64,000 nt of DNA from Cedecea neteri. Lineage in GTDB: Bacteria > Pseudomonadota > Gammaproteobacteria > Enterobacterales > Enterobacteriaceae. A program made the position numbers and the translations under genes. The stretch is taken from NCBI RefSeq assembly GCF_000758305.1, contig NZ_CP009458.1:4092001-4156000 (forward strand). Direction: 5' to 3'. This document shows positions 1 through 8,925 of the stretch, piece by piece; positions within the stretch are counted from its first letter, which is position 1, and the number at the start of each line of letters is the position of its first letter. Under the pieces are notes generated by a model, which saw only the letters and a program-made list of their open reading frames with translations, searched no databases and was not told the DNA's origin.

Positions 1-280
1 CGCCAGGGCCGTAACCTTCATAAATGATGGTTTCCATGTTCGCATCATCATCGCCACCCACGCCGCGTGCAATCGCACGGTTCAGGGTGTCGCGCGTCAT
101 GTTGTTTGACAGCGCTTTATCGATAGCTGCGCGCAGACGCGGGTTAGACCCTGCATCGCCGCCGCCCAGACGGGCAGCCGTCACCAGCTCGCGAATAATT
201 TTGGTGAAAATCTTACCGCGCTTGGCATCCTGTGCCGCTTTGCGGTGTTTCGTGTTGGCCCACTTACTATGACCTGCCAT
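1..280 (-). CDS. yebC: YebC family DNA-binding regulator, 5' part only
   Basis: The first 93 codons of a YebC/TACO1-family protein; the rest lies beyond the left edge. The ATG is at 280-278 and the protein begins MAGHSKWANTKHRKAAQDAK, the conserved family N-terminus, followed by GKIFTKIIRE and the GGGDAGSNPRLR block. Family members bind DNA as transcriptional regulators and some act in translation of difficult sequences. It lies just downstream of nudB on the same strand (23-bp gap). In E. coli the same order continues to ruvC. Confidence 0.95.
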   Translation of the reverse strand, partial: MAGHSKWANTKHRKAAQDAKRGKIFTKIIRELVTAARLGGGDAGSNPRLRAAIDKALSNNMTRDTLNRAIARGVGGDDDANMETIIYEGYGPG

Positions 281-303
281 AACAATCTCCAAAAGCGCCT
301 GTA

Positions 304-747
304 TCAGGCGGCATCAATTACAAACTCTTCAATCGCCTGCCGGTTGCTCCATGACTTGGTCATCAGGGCCGCCTCTTCGGCGGGCACCCATTTCCAGGCC
401 AGATGTTCGGTAATCGTAATCTGGCGTTCATGAGGCAGCGCAAGACAGAACCACGATTCCGTATTGCGCGTGATCCCCGGCGCATAGCGATGACGCAAAT
501 GAGTAAATATCTCAAACTCCACCCGGCGCTGGCAGTCAACTAACGGCAGAGGCTCATTGAGCACGTCGATAGCGACCTCTTCCTTTACTTCACGCCGGGC
601 GGCATGCAGCGCGCTTTCTCCTTCTTCGAGGCTGCCGGTGACCGACTGCCAAAAATCCGGATCGTCGCGCCGCTGTAACATCAGCACCCGCTTCGTATCT
701 TCTGCGTAAATGACCACCAGAACCGAAACGGGACGCTTATAAGGCAT
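304..747 (-). CDS. nudB: dihydroneopterin triphosphate diphosphatase (Nudix)
   Basis: A 147-residue Nudix hydrolase. In folate synthesis NudB removes pyrophosphate from dihydroneopterin triphosphate. The Nudix box starts at GSLEEGE and continues to REVKEEVAI, with the catalytic REVKEE intact; the usual Gly near the box end is Ala, and E. coli NudB as I recall it also lacks that Gly. Length matches the family. The ATG shares its first base with the TGA of aspS upstream, so translation is probably coupled. The order yebC-nudB-aspS is the enterobacterial one. Confidence 0.95.
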   Translation of the reverse strand: MPYKRPVSVLVVIYAEDTKRVLMLQRRDDPDFWQSVTGSLEEGESALHAARREVKEEVAIDVLNEPLPLVDCQRRVEFEIFTHLRHRYAPGITRNTESWFCLALPHERQITITEHLAWKWVPAEEAALMTKSWSNRQAIEEFVIDAA

Positions 748-2519
748 CAGTTTTTCTCTGCCTTTTTGATGACTTCAATCCCCAGCTCGGCAAGCGAAGC
801 CGGGTTAGCGAAGCTTGGTGCTTCGGTCATCAGACAGGCGGCAGCCGTGGTTTTCGGGAAGGCGATAACGTCACGGATGTTGTCGGTGCCGGTCAGCAGC
901 ATGGTCAGGCGATCCAGACCAAACGCCAGGCCTGCATGAGGCGGCGTGCCGTACTTCAGCGCATCCAGCAGGAAGCCAAATTTCTCGCGCTGTTCCTGCT
1001 CGTTGATGCCCAGAATGCCGAACACGGTCTGCTGCATCTGACCGTTATGAATACGCACGGAGCCACCGCCCACTTCGTAGCCGTTGATAACCATATCGTA
1101 GGCGTTGGCAATCGCGGTTTCCGGCTGAGCCGCCAGCTCTTCAGGCGTCATGTCTTTCGGCGCAGTGAACGGGTGGTGCATCGCGGTCAGGCCGCCTTCA
1201 CCGTTGTCTTCAAACATTGGGAAGTCAACCACCCACAGCGGTGCCCATTTTTTCTCATCGGTAATCTGCAGGTCTTTACCGATTTTCAGACGCAGTGCGC
1301 CCAGCGCGTCGGCAACCACTTTCTTGCTGTCCGCGCCGAAGAAGATCATGTCGCCGTCGGCTGCGCCAGTACGTGCCAGGATAGCTTCAACGATATCCGC
1401 GTTCAGGAACTTGGCGACCGGGCTGGTGATGCCTTCAATGCCTTTCGCACGCTCGTTAACCTTGATGTACGCCAGGCCGCGAGCGCCGTAAATTTCAATG
1501 AACTTGCCGTAGTCGTCAATCTGTTTACGGCTGATCTGTGCGCCACCCGGCACACGCAGCGCGGCAACGCGGCCTTTCGCGTCGTTTGCCGGGCCAGAGA
1601 AGACTTTAAACTCTACGTCTTTGACCAGGTCAGCCACATCCACCAGCTCCAGCGGGTTACGCAGGTCCGGCTTGTCGGAACCGTAGCGGCGCTCAGCTTC
1701 GGCGAAAGTCATCACCGGGAAGTCACCCAGGTCAACGTTAATGGTATTGATCCACAGTTTGCGCACCAGATCTTCCATCACTTCACGCACCTGTGGCGCG
1801 GTCATGAAGGACGTTTCAACGTCGATCTGGGTAAATTCTGGCTGACGGTCAGCGCGCAGGTCTTCGTCGCGGAAACATTTCACGATCTGATAGTAGCGGT
1901 CAAAGCCGGACATCATCAGCAGCTGTTTGAACAGCTGAGGAGACTGCGGCAACGCGTAGAATTTGCCTTTATGGACGCGTGAAGGCACCAGATAGTCACG
2001 TGCACCTTCTGGCGTGGCTTTGGTCAGCATTGGGGTTTCGATATCGAGGAAACCGTGGTCGTCCATAAAGCGGCGCACGAAGCTGGTAATTTTTGCGCGA
2101 GTTTTCAGGCGCTGAGCCATTTCTGGGCGGCGAAGATCCAGATAACGGTACTTCAGGCGCGCTTCTTCGGTATTAACGTGGTTGGAGTCCAGCGGCAGCA
2201 CGTCAGAGCGGTTGATGATGGTCAGTTCGGTGGCAAACACTTCCACTTCACCAGTCGCCATATCTTTATTAACGTTGCGCTCGTCGCGAGCACGCACGGT
2301 GCCAACAACCTGAATACAGAACTCATTACGCAGTTCAGAGGCGAGCTGGAACGCTTCCTGACGGTCCGGGTCGAAAAACACCTGCACGATGCCTTCACGA
2401 TCGCGCATATCAATAAAGATAAGGCTACCGAGGTCACGGCGACGATTGACCCACCCACTAAGCGTTACTTGCTGTCCCACATGGGATTGATTGAGCTGCC
2501 CGCAATATACTGTACGCAT
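747..2519 (-). CDS. aspS: aspartyl-tRNA synthetase
   Basis: A 590-residue class II synthetase that charges tRNA-Asp in the cytosol. An N-terminal OB-fold anticodon-binding domain (about 1-105) includes GWVNRRRDLG. The catalytic core has motif 2 beginning FRDEDLR at about 216 and motif 3 GLAFGLDRL ending near 538, with the bacterial GAD insertion between. The open frame extends 12 codons further upstream, but the ATG at 2519 gives MRTVYCGQL and exactly the E. coli length, so I chose it. The stop codon overlaps the nudB start by one base. Confidence 0.97.
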   Translation of the reverse strand: MRTVYCGQLNQSHVGQQVTLSGWVNRRRDLGSLIFIDMRDREGIVQVFFDPDRQEAFQLASELRNEFCIQVVGTVRARDERNVNKDMATGEVEVFATELTIINRSDVLPLDSNHVNTEEARLKYRYLDLRRPEMAQRLKTRAKITSFVRRFMDDHGFLDIETPMLTKATPEGARDYLVPSRVHKGKFYALPQSPQLFKQLLMMSGFDRYYQIVKCFRDEDLRADRQPEFTQIDVETSFMTAPQVREVMEDLVRKLWINTINVDLGDFPVMTFAEAERRYGSDKPDLRNPLELVDVADLVKDVEFKVFSGPANDAKGRVAALRVPGGAQISRKQIDDYGKFIEIYGARGLAYIKVNERAKGIEGITSPVAKFLNADIVEAILARTGAADGDMIFFGADSKKVVADALGALRLKIGKDLQITDEKKWAPLWVVDFPMFEDNGEGGLTAMHHPFTAPKDMTPEELAAQPETAIANAYDMVINGYEVGGGSVRIHNGQMQQTVFGILGINEQEQREKFGFLLDALKYGTPPHAGLAFGLDRLTMLLTGTDNIRDVIAFPKTTAAACLMTEAPSFANPASLAELGIEVIKKAEKN

Positions 2520-2787
2520 GAGATATCCCTTAATCAGCTGCACGCGACCCGCCACCTGCGACGGCAGGCGCTTTGGTGGCAGCTATTTCGACTGTCACAA
2601 CTGGATGAAAAAAGGGGGCTATTATACTGGAAATAATGGCTGGCGATAACCCCGAAACCGCCGACTGGCGCGAATCACAGCGCCGGTATTGCAGATTCTC
2701 ACAAAAATTAACAAAATTTGTAAACTCAGCAACCTGGCTTCCAGCGTAAGGTATTGACCCTTAACCCCAATGTTAACCGGAGTCACA

Positions 2788-3354
2788 ATGACACAACTCA
2801 ACGCATCTCGTACTGCCCTGGTGGTGATTGACCTGCAGGACGGCATTTTACCGTTTGCCGGCGGGCCCCACAGCGCCAGCGACGTCGTGGCTCGTGCAGC
2901 GCGCCTGGCGGAAAAATTCCGCGCCAACGGTTCGCCGGTGGTGATGGTGCGCGTGGGCTGGTCAGCCGATTACGCCGAAGCCCTGAAACAACCTGTTGAT
3001 GCCGCACCTCCGGGCCATGCCCTGCCTGAAAACTGGTGGAGTTACCCGACCGCGCTCGGTAAAAAAGAGAGCGACATTGAAGTCACTAAACGCCAGTGGG
3101 GCGCGTTTTACGGCACCGATCTCGAGCTACAATTGCGCCGCCGCGGCATCGACACCATCGTGCTTTGCGGTATTTCGACCAATATTGGCGTCGAGTCCAC
3201 CGCTCGTAACGCATGGGAAATGGGCTTCTCGTTGGTTCTGGCTGAGGACGCCTGCAGCGCAGCCAGCGCCGAGCAGCATAATCACAGCCTGAAGTTCATC
3301 TTCCCGCGCATCTCCCGCATTCGCAGCACCGAAGAGATAATCGCTTCGCTATGA
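2788..3354 (+). CDS. yecD: isochorismatase-family hydrolase YecD
   Basis: A 188-residue cysteine hydrolase of the isochorismatase family. The expected triad is visible: Asp in VVIDLQDGIL (about residue 15), Lys in KRQWGAFYGTDLE, and Cys in VLCGISTNIGVESTA. The physiological substrate is unknown. I chose the ATG at 2788, not the in-frame ATG at 2770, because it gives the E. coli length and follows GGAG at 2780-2783. It is divergent from aspS, and its TGA overlaps the yecE start as ATGA. Confidence 0.93.
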   Translation: MTQLNASRTALVVIDLQDGILPFAGGPHSASDVVARAARLAEKFRANGSPVVMVRVGWSADYAEALKQPVDAAPPGHALPENWWSYPTALGKKESDIEVTKRQWGAFYGTDLELQLRRRGIDTIVLCGISTNIGVESTARNAWEMGFSLVLAEDACSAASAEQHNHSLKFIFPRISRIRSTEEIIASL

Positions 3355-4169
3355 TTTATATCGGCCTTCCTCAGTGGCAGCACCCGAAATGGAACCGGCT
3401 GGGCATCACGTCGCTGGAAGACTATGCCCGTCACTTCAACTGTGTGGAAGGCAACACCACGCTGTACGCTCTGCCAAAAGCGGAAATCGTACAGCGCTGG
3501 CGGGAAATGACAGGCGACAGTTTTCGCTTCTGTTTTAAATTTCCCGCCACCATTTCCCATACCGCCGCCCTTCGCAACTGCGGCGATCTCACCGCCGAGT
3601 TTTTTGACCGCATGTCGCCGCTGGCGGGCAGGATAGGCCAATACTGGCTGCAATTGCCGGCCACCTTCGGGCCTGGCGATCTCCCGGCGTTATGGAATTT
3701 TCTGGATGCATTGCCCGCAGAGTTCACCTATGGCGTTGAAGTGCGGCACCCGGCCTTTTTCGACAAAGGTGCGGATGAACAGGCACTGAACCGTGGCCTG
3801 CATGACAGGAAAGTGAATCGTGCCATTCTCGACAGCCGCCCTATTCACAGCGCCGTACCGCACAACGAGGCGGTACGAGAGGCCCAGCGTAAAAAGCCAA
3901 AAGTCCCGGTGCATGCCATCGTGACCGCCTCAAACCCGCTGGTGCGGTTTATCGGCAGCGACAACATGGAACAAAACGCCGCCCTGTTCGACGTCTGGTT
4001 AAAAAAACTGCCGGAATGGGCGACAAAAACAACACCCTACCTGTTTCTGCACACTCCGGACATCGCCCAGGCGCCGGAGCTGGTTCATACCCTGTGGCCC
4101 GCGCTGCAGCACGCTTTTCCTGAATTAGGTGCCCCGCCCGCCATCCCGCAGCAGGCCACACTTTTCTGA
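3351..4169 (+). CDS. yecE: DUF72 family protein YecE
   Basis: A 272-residue DUF72 protein with a predicted TIM-barrel fold and no established function. The family opening IYIGLPQWQHPKW is present, as are the central GVEVRHPAFF and the late VRFIGSDNMEQN segments. Translation starts inside the yecD stop (ATGA overlap at 3351-3354), so the two are a coupled pair. I see no signal peptide, so the product is presumably cytosolic. Confidence 0.93.
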   Translation: MIYIGLPQWQHPKWNRLGITSLEDYARHFNCVEGNTTLYALPKAEIVQRWREMTGDSFRFCFKFPATISHTAALRNCGDLTAEFFDRMSPLAGRIGQYWLQLPATFGPGDLPALWNFLDALPAEFTYGVEVRHPAFFDKGADEQALNRGLHDRKVNRAILDSRPIHSAVPHNEAVREAQRKKPKVPVHAIVTASNPLVRFIGSDNMEQNAALFDVWLKKLPEWATKTTPYLFLHTPDIAQAPELVHTLWPALQHAFPELGAPPAIPQQATLF

Positions 4170-4239
4170 CCACTAGCGACAGTACTTCACTTGCGAGCTA
4201 TCATAGCCTGAGCCGTAACTATTTCGACATGGAGTTAAT

Positions 4240-4635
4240 ATGGTAAGCGCGCTTTATGCGGTGCTGGCTGCTCTGCTGTTAATTAAGTTTTCGTTCGACG
4301 TTGTTCGCCTGCGAATGCAGTACCGGGTCTCCTACGGCGACGGCGGCTTTAGTGAACTCCAAAGCGCCATTCGTATTCACGGTAATGCGGTGGAATATAT
4401 CCCCATTTCCCTGCTGCTTTTATTGCTGATGGAGATGGACGGCGCCGAAACCTGGATGGTGCATATTTGCGGTATTATGCTGCTGGCCGGACGCCTGCTG
4501 CATTACTACGGATACCATCATCGTCTTATTCGCTGGCGTCGTTCCGGCATGAGCGCCACATGGTGTGCGCTATTGCTGATGGTGCTGGCTAACTTATGGT
4601 ATATGCCGTGGGAGTTGGTTTTCTCGCTCCATTAA
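4240..4635 (+). CDS. yecN: MAPEG-family inner-membrane protein YecN
   Basis: A 131-residue hydrophobic protein with about four predicted membrane segments (roughly 1-18, 55-75, 78-97 and 108-128). It belongs to the MAPEG superfamily, whose bacterial members are glutathione-related membrane proteins; the role of YecN is undefined. The family motif region RIHGNAVEYIPISLLL lies near residue 45. The start follows GGAG at 4231-4234. It sits between yecE and cmoA, as in E. coli. Confidence 0.9.
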   Translation: MVSALYAVLAALLLIKFSFDVVRLRMQYRVSYGDGGFSELQSAIRIHGNAVEYIPISLLLLLLMEMDGAETWMVHICGIMLLAGRLLHYYGYHHRLIRWRRSGMSATWCALLLMVLANLWYMPWELVFSLH

Positions 4636-4674
4636 CGCAAAATACGCCCCTTTCGAATTTCCGGATTTAACGTT

Positions 4675-5418
4675 ATGTCTGACCGCGATACGCTGTTTTC
4701 CGCCCCGATAGCCAAACTGGGCGACTGGACCTTTGATGAACGGGTAGCCGAAGTCTTCCCCGATATGATCCAGCGCTCGGTGCCAGGTTACTCCAATATC
4801 ATCTCCATGATTGGCATGCTGGCGGAGCGCTTCGTACAGCCCCACAGCCAGGTTTACGATCTTGGCTGCTCTTTGGGCGCGGCAACATTATCGGTACGAC
4901 GCAACATTCATCATGATAGCTGCAAAATCATCGCCGTCGACAACTCGCCGGCCATGGTCGAACGCTGCCGTCGTCATCTTGACGCCTTTAAAGCGCAAAC
5001 GCCCGTCGAGGTCATCGAAGGCGATATCCGCCATATCGCCATCGAAAATGCCTCGATGGTGGTGCTGAATTTCACGCTGCAATTCCTTGAGCCCGACGAC
5101 CGTCAACTGTTGCTGAATAAAATCTGGCAGGGCCTGAAGCCGGGCGGCGCGCTGGTGCTTTCCGAGAAATTCAGCTTTGAAGATGCCGAAGTCGGCGAAC
5201 TGCTGTTCAACATGCACCACGACTTTAAGCGCGCCAACGGCTACAGCGAACTGGAAATCAGCCAGAAGCGCAGCATGCTGGAAAACGTGATGCTGACCGA
5301 CTCGGTCGAAACCCATAAAAAACGCCTCAAGCAGGCGGGCTTTGAGCACGCCGAACTGTGGTTCCAGTGCTTTAACTTTGGCTCTCTGGTAGCCGTCAAA
5401 TCCGGAGAAGTCGCGTGA
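4675..5418 (+). CDS. cmoA: carboxy-S-adenosyl-L-methionine synthase
   Basis: A 247-residue class I methyltransferase-fold enzyme. CmoA converts SAM and prephenate to carboxy-SAM, the donor used by CmoB in making 5-oxyacetyluridine at tRNA position 34. The SAM-binding glycine motif appears as VYDLGCSLGAAT (about residue 60), with the acidic loop IIAVDNSPAM following. Length equals that of E. coli CmoA. The TGA overlaps the GTG start of cmoB, so the two are one translationally coupled unit. Confidence 0.97.
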   Translation: MSDRDTLFSAPIAKLGDWTFDERVAEVFPDMIQRSVPGYSNIISMIGMLAERFVQPHSQVYDLGCSLGAATLSVRRNIHHDSCKIIAVDNSPAMVERCRRHLDAFKAQTPVEVIEGDIRHIAIENASMVVLNFTLQFLEPDDRQLLLNKIWQGLKPGGALVLSEKFSFEDAEVGELLFNMHHDFKRANGYSELEISQKRSMLENVMLTDSVETHKKRLKQAGFEHAELWFQCFNFGSLVAVKSGEVA

Positions 5419-6386
5419 TTGATTTCGGTAATTTTTATCAGCTGATTGCAAAAAACCACCTGGCCCCGTGGCTGGAAACCCTGCCCGCGCAAATTGCCAG
5501 CTGGCAGCGTGAATCCCTGCACGGCCAGTTCAAGCACTGGTACAACACGGTGAACTATCTGCCGGAGATGATGCCTCATCGTCTCGATCTCCTGCATAGC
5601 GTTACCGCAGAATCTGCCACGCCGCTAAGTGAAGGCCAACAGCTTGGCATTGAAAAGCTGCTCCGCAACCTGATGCCCTGGCGCAAAGGGCCCTACTCGC
5701 TGTATGGCGTAGATATCGACACCGAATGGCGCTCAGATCTTAAATGGGATCGTGTCTTGCCACATATCTCCCCTCTTGCCGGGCGAACCGTCCTCGACGT
5801 GGGCTGCGGCAGCGGCTATCACCTGTGGCGCATGATTGGCGCAGGCGCGCAGTTGGCGGTTGGTATTGACCCGATGCAGCTGTTTATTTGCCAGTTCGAA
5901 GCCGTGCGCAAGCTGTTGGGCAACGATCAGCGCGCCCACGTTCTGCCGCTGGGTATTGAGCAGCTTCCGGAGCTGAATGCCTTTGATACCGTGTTCTCTA
6001 TGGGCGTGCTTTACCATCGCCGCTCGCCGCTGGATCACCTCTGGCAGTTGAAAAATCAGCTGGTCAAAGAGGGCGAACTGGTGCTGGAAACGCTGGTCGT
6101 GGAAGGCGATGAAAATACCGTCTTAGTGCCGGGCGAGCGTTACGCGCAGATGCGCAACGTTTACTACATCCCGTCCGCGCTGGCGCTAAAAAACTGGCTG
6201 GAGAAATGTGGTTTTGTCGACGTGAAGATTGTCGACCACTGCGTCACCACTCAGGAAGAACAGCGCCGCACGTCGTGGATGATCACCGAATCGCTGGGTG
6301 ACTTCCTCGACCCGAACGACAGCAGCAAAACCATTGAAGGTTACCCCGCCCCACTTCGTGCCGTACTGGTGGCCCGCAAGCCATAA
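5415..6386 (+). CDS. cmoB: tRNA U34 carboxymethyltransferase
   Basis: A 323-residue enzyme that moves the carboxymethyl group of carboxy-SAM to 5-hydroxyuridine-34 of tRNA. It starts with GTG inside the cmoA stop (GTGA, 5415-5418). The methyltransferase glycine motif is VLDVGCGSGYH in the middle of the chain, followed by AVGIDPMQLF. The conserved GVLYHRRSPLDHLW and the YPAPLRAVLVARKP C-terminus match the E. coli protein at equal length. A strong terminator follows at about 6395. Confidence 0.97.
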   Translation: MIDFGNFYQLIAKNHLAPWLETLPAQIASWQRESLHGQFKHWYNTVNYLPEMMPHRLDLLHSVTAESATPLSEGQQLGIEKLLRNLMPWRKGPYSLYGVDIDTEWRSDLKWDRVLPHISPLAGRTVLDVGCGSGYHLWRMIGAGAQLAVGIDPMQLFICQFEAVRKLLGNDQRAHVLPLGIEQLPELNAFDTVFSMGVLYHRRSPLDHLWQLKNQLVKEGELVLETLVVEGDENTVLVPGERYAQMRNVYYIPSALALKNWLEKCGFVDVKIVDHCVTTQEEQRRTSWMITESLGDFLDPNDSSKTIEGYPAPLRAVLVARKP

Positions 6387-6394
6387 TCCGCAAA

Positions 6395-6427
6395 TAAAAA
6401 ACCCGGCGCTGATTGCCGGGTTTTTTA
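6395..6427 (+). terminator. Rho-independent terminator after cmoB
   Basis: An inverted repeat ACCCGGC / GCCGGGT with a short loop, followed on the plus strand by six T residues. An A-run precedes the stem, so it may also end transcription of the minus-strand DUF1471 gene that converges from 6719. Confidence 0.85.
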
Positions 6428-6440
6428 TCTTCGCCATCGC

Positions 6441-6719
6441 TTAGCGATAGACCTGTGCGGTTCCGCTCCACAGGCTGGAGTCGCTCGGGGTGCTGAGGCC
6501 AGTAATGTTAATCTTGCTACCACCGATTTTTTCGGCTTTGACCTGGAGCTGATTGATGGCGTCATCGGTGCTACCGGATACGCCTCGAACGGACACAACG
6601 CCAATCTGCTCCTCACCAGCAGCGCTACCGTTAAGTACTTGAGGCAACGGTGCGGCAAAAGCGGCAGATGCAAAGACGGATGACAGAGCCAGGATGACAG
6701 TTGCAGTTATTTTTTTCAT
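6441..6719 (-). CDS. small secreted DUF1471 (YdgH/BhsA/McbA-type) protein
   Basis: A 92-residue protein with a clear Sec signal peptide (MKKITATVILALSSVFASAAFA, cleaved near residue 22). A single DUF1471 domain follows, with IGVVSVRGVSGSTDDA, an ELQ-type helix and an ending in SGTAQVYR. Family members are small periplasmic proteins tied to stress and biofilm responses; which paralogue this is cannot be told by eye. GAGGGA precedes the ATG. It occupies the place of torYZ in E. coli K-12 and is transcribed alone, convergent with cmoB. Confidence 0.85.
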   Translation of the reverse strand: MKKITATVILALSSVFASAAFAAPLPQVLNGSAAGEEQIGVVSVRGVSGSTDDAINQLQVKAEKIGGSKINITGLSTPSDSSLWSGTAQVYR

Positions 6720-6866
6720 TTTTAATTCCCTCTAACATGGATAGTTGTCGGAGAGGATTATTCACAATGGGGTGTTTTGTAACGTAAGTGGCTGGCAAAC
6801 GATGTTAAACAATGTGTGCAAAAAATGCAGAATCCGTTACACAACGCGTCACTGGTTACAAAATAA

Positions 6867-6900
6867 AAAAAGCCCCAGCAATACGCCGGGGCCTGGTACG
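6867..6900 (-). terminator. Rho-independent terminator after cutC
   Basis: On the minus strand an 8-bp stem (GCCCCGGC with GCTGGGGC, one G-T pair, 5-base loop) is followed by a run of seven T. It lies about 45 bp past the cutC stop and is in the right orientation for that gene. Confidence 0.85.
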
Positions 6901-6944
6901 AGCAAGCATCATATTGGGCGACATGATGCGCGGTAGAAATCTTT

Positions 6945-7694
6945 TCAGCGCGGCGAGTTTGCGCTCGCAAGCGCGTTTTTCATGGCCGCTACTACATCAC
7001 CATCCACGCAGTAGCGATTAAATTCATCGGCTTCAGCATCGGCGCTCATCGACACGCCTGCTTTGCGATAGCGCATCGGGGAAGGCACCGACCGCCCCGC
7101 CGAACTGTGCAGCTCCTCAATGCCGTTTGCAACAAACTTATTGAGGTTGCTCAGACGCACGCCTGCGCCAGCCATAATAATTGGAGCACCAGAATGCTGT
7201 TTTAGTTCCCGAAGAAGTGAGATTCCCGTTTCAGCCGTTTGCTGCTGCCCTGAAGTCAGTATTCTCGCTACGCCTAACGCCGCCAGTTGCTCAAACGCCT
7301 GCAGCGGATGATGGCACATATCAAAAGCCCGGTGGAACGTCACGGCCATGCCCTCAGCGGCCTGCATCACCTGCTCCATCCGCGGCAAATTAATATTACC
7401 GTCTTCGTCCAGCATCCCGATCACAAACCCAGGGAAACCGAGTTCGCGCACAAATGCAATATCCTCGAGCATGGTGGCAAATTCGCCGTCGGTGTAGCAA
7501 AAATCACCGCCGCGCGGGCGAATAATCGGATGCACCGGAATCGATACTTTTTGTCTCACCTGGCGCAACACCCCAGCAGAGGGTGTCAACCCGCCTTCTT
7601 TAGGCGCCGAGCAGAGTTCAATTCTGTCCGCGCCGGCCTGTTCTGCAGTCACCGCACAATCTATTCCATAACAGCATATTTCAAGCAAAGCCAT
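6945..7694 (-). CDS. cutC: CutC family protein (PF03932)
   Basis: A 249-residue TIM-barrel protein. CutC was linked to copper homeostasis, but its biochemical activity is not established. Recognisable blocks are the opening LEICCYGIDCAVTAEQAGAD, then RIELCSAPKEGGLTPS, the PIIRPRGGDFCY motif near residue 57 and TFHRAFDMC near 125, all typical of the family. The ATG at 7694 is close to the divergent patB-like gene, with about 90 bp between the starts. Confidence 0.94.
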   Translation of the reverse strand: MALLEICCYGIDCAVTAEQAGADRIELCSAPKEGGLTPSAGVLRQVRQKVSIPVHPIIRPRGGDFCYTDGEFATMLEDIAFVRELGFPGFVIGMLDEDGNINLPRMEQVMQAAEGMAVTFHRAFDMCHHPLQAFEQLAALGVARILTSGQQQTAETGISLLRELKQHSGAPIIMAGAGVRLSNLNKFVANGIEELHSSAGRSVPSPMRYRKAGVSMSADAEADEFNRYCVDGDVVAAMKNALASANSPR

Positions 7695-7785
7695 TGATTA
7701 CTCCTGATAAAACCTGCAGTTCGCCGGTTGTGTCCCCGTCACTGAATGATAATCTTAAAAGAGGTCCACAAAAAGGTAGCGTACT

Positions 7786-8925
7786 ATGGCATTCAATTTT
7801 GATGAATGGATCGACAGGCGTCACAGCGACAGTTCGAAGTGGAATAAATTTGCTGAAAACGTGCTGCCCATGTGGGTTGCTGACATGGATTTTCGCTCCC
7901 CACCCTGCATTCTTGAGGCACTTCAGGCGCGCGTCCGGCACGGCGTATTTGGCTACGGCAAGCGCCCGCATGAACTGATAGATGTTCTGACCGAAAGACT
8001 CGCCAGCCGCTACCAGTGGCGCATCAAACCAGAATGGCTGGTCTTTTTGCCTGGCGTTGTTTCCGGCCTGAATCTCTGCGTTCGAGCCTTTACCGCCGCC
8101 TCTGAATCGACGATAGCCCCAACGCCGATATACCCGCCGTTTCGTAAAGCTTCCGAACTTGCACAGCGTACGCAGATTAACGCGCCGCTCAGGCTGAAAG
8201 AGAAACGCTGGATTCTCGAGCTTGAGGCATTAACGGCTGGTATGACGGGGAATGAAAAACTATTAATGCTTTGCAACCCGCAGAACCCAGGCGGCACGGT
8301 TTACCGCCGTAACGAACTCGAGCAGCATCTGGCCTTTGCACAGCGCCACGATTTAATTGTCTGTTCCGACGAAATCCACTGTGACTTATTGCTTGAGCCC
8401 GGCGTAACACACATTCCTTTCGCGACATTAAGTGAAGATGCTGCGCAGCGTTCGGTGACGCTACTCTCCCCGTCCAAAACCTTTAATATTGCCGGGCTTG
8501 GCGCCTCGGTGGCGGTTATTCCCAACCCTGAACTGCGGCGCAAATTCAAAGCCGCGCGAGCCGGTATTGTTCCGGAGGTAGATATTCTTGCCCTGACGGC
8601 GGCGGAAGCGGCCTGGCGAGACGGCGATGCGTGGCTCCAGGCGCTGCTGGTTTATCTGCGCGCTAACCGGGACAGGCTGACGCAAGCGGTAAATGCCACG
8701 CCAGGTTTAACGATGATATCGCCGGAAGCCACTTATCTCGGCTGGGTTGATGCCAGCGGATTAGGCGTAGAGAACCCGGCGGAATTCTTCCTCAACGCCG
8801 GGCTGGGCTTTTCTCCCGGCATAGATTTCGGCGAGCAACAGTTTGTCCGAATCAATTTTGGCTGCACGGCGGCGCTCCTTGAAGAAGCCATCATCCGCCT
8901 GCAAAACGCGGTGCAAAAGCGCTGA
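7786..8925 (+). CDS. PatB/MalY-type PLP-dependent C-S lyase or aminotransferase
   Basis: A 379-residue fold-type I PLP enzyme of the MalY/PatB group, whose members act as cystathionine or cysteine beta-lyases and in E. coli MalY also as a regulator. The PLP lysine is in the SPSKTFNIAGL motif and the cofactor Asp in SDEIHCDLL; the N-terminus carries the group motif LPMWVADMDF. It is divergent from cutC and its stop abuts the yecM stop with no spacer. The gene is not at this locus in E. coli K-12. A C-S lyase role is inferred from family membership only. Confidence 0.85.
   Translation: MAFNFDEWIDRRHSDSSKWNKFAENVLPMWVADMDFRSPPCILEALQARVRHGVFGYGKRPHELIDVLTERLASRYQWRIKPEWLVFLPGVVSGLNLCVRAFTAASESTIAPTPIYPPFRKASELAQRTQINAPLRLKEKRWILELEALTAGMTGNEKLLMLCNPQNPGGTVYRRNELEQHLAFAQRHDLIVCSDEIHCDLLLEPGVTHIPFATLSEDAAQRSVTLLSPSKTFNIAGLGASVAVIPNPELRRKFKAARAGIVPEVDILALTAAEAAWRDGDAWLQALLVYLRANRDRLTQAVNATPGLTMISPEATYLGWVDASGLGVENPAEFFLNAGLGFSPGIDFGEQQFVRINFGCTAALLEEAIIRLQNAVQKR

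Noticed and set aside
936..1982. A 348-codon open frame on the plus strand opposite aspS
   Set aside because: It is the antisense shadow of aspS; its composition mirrors the real gene, and no ribosome site or family features are present.
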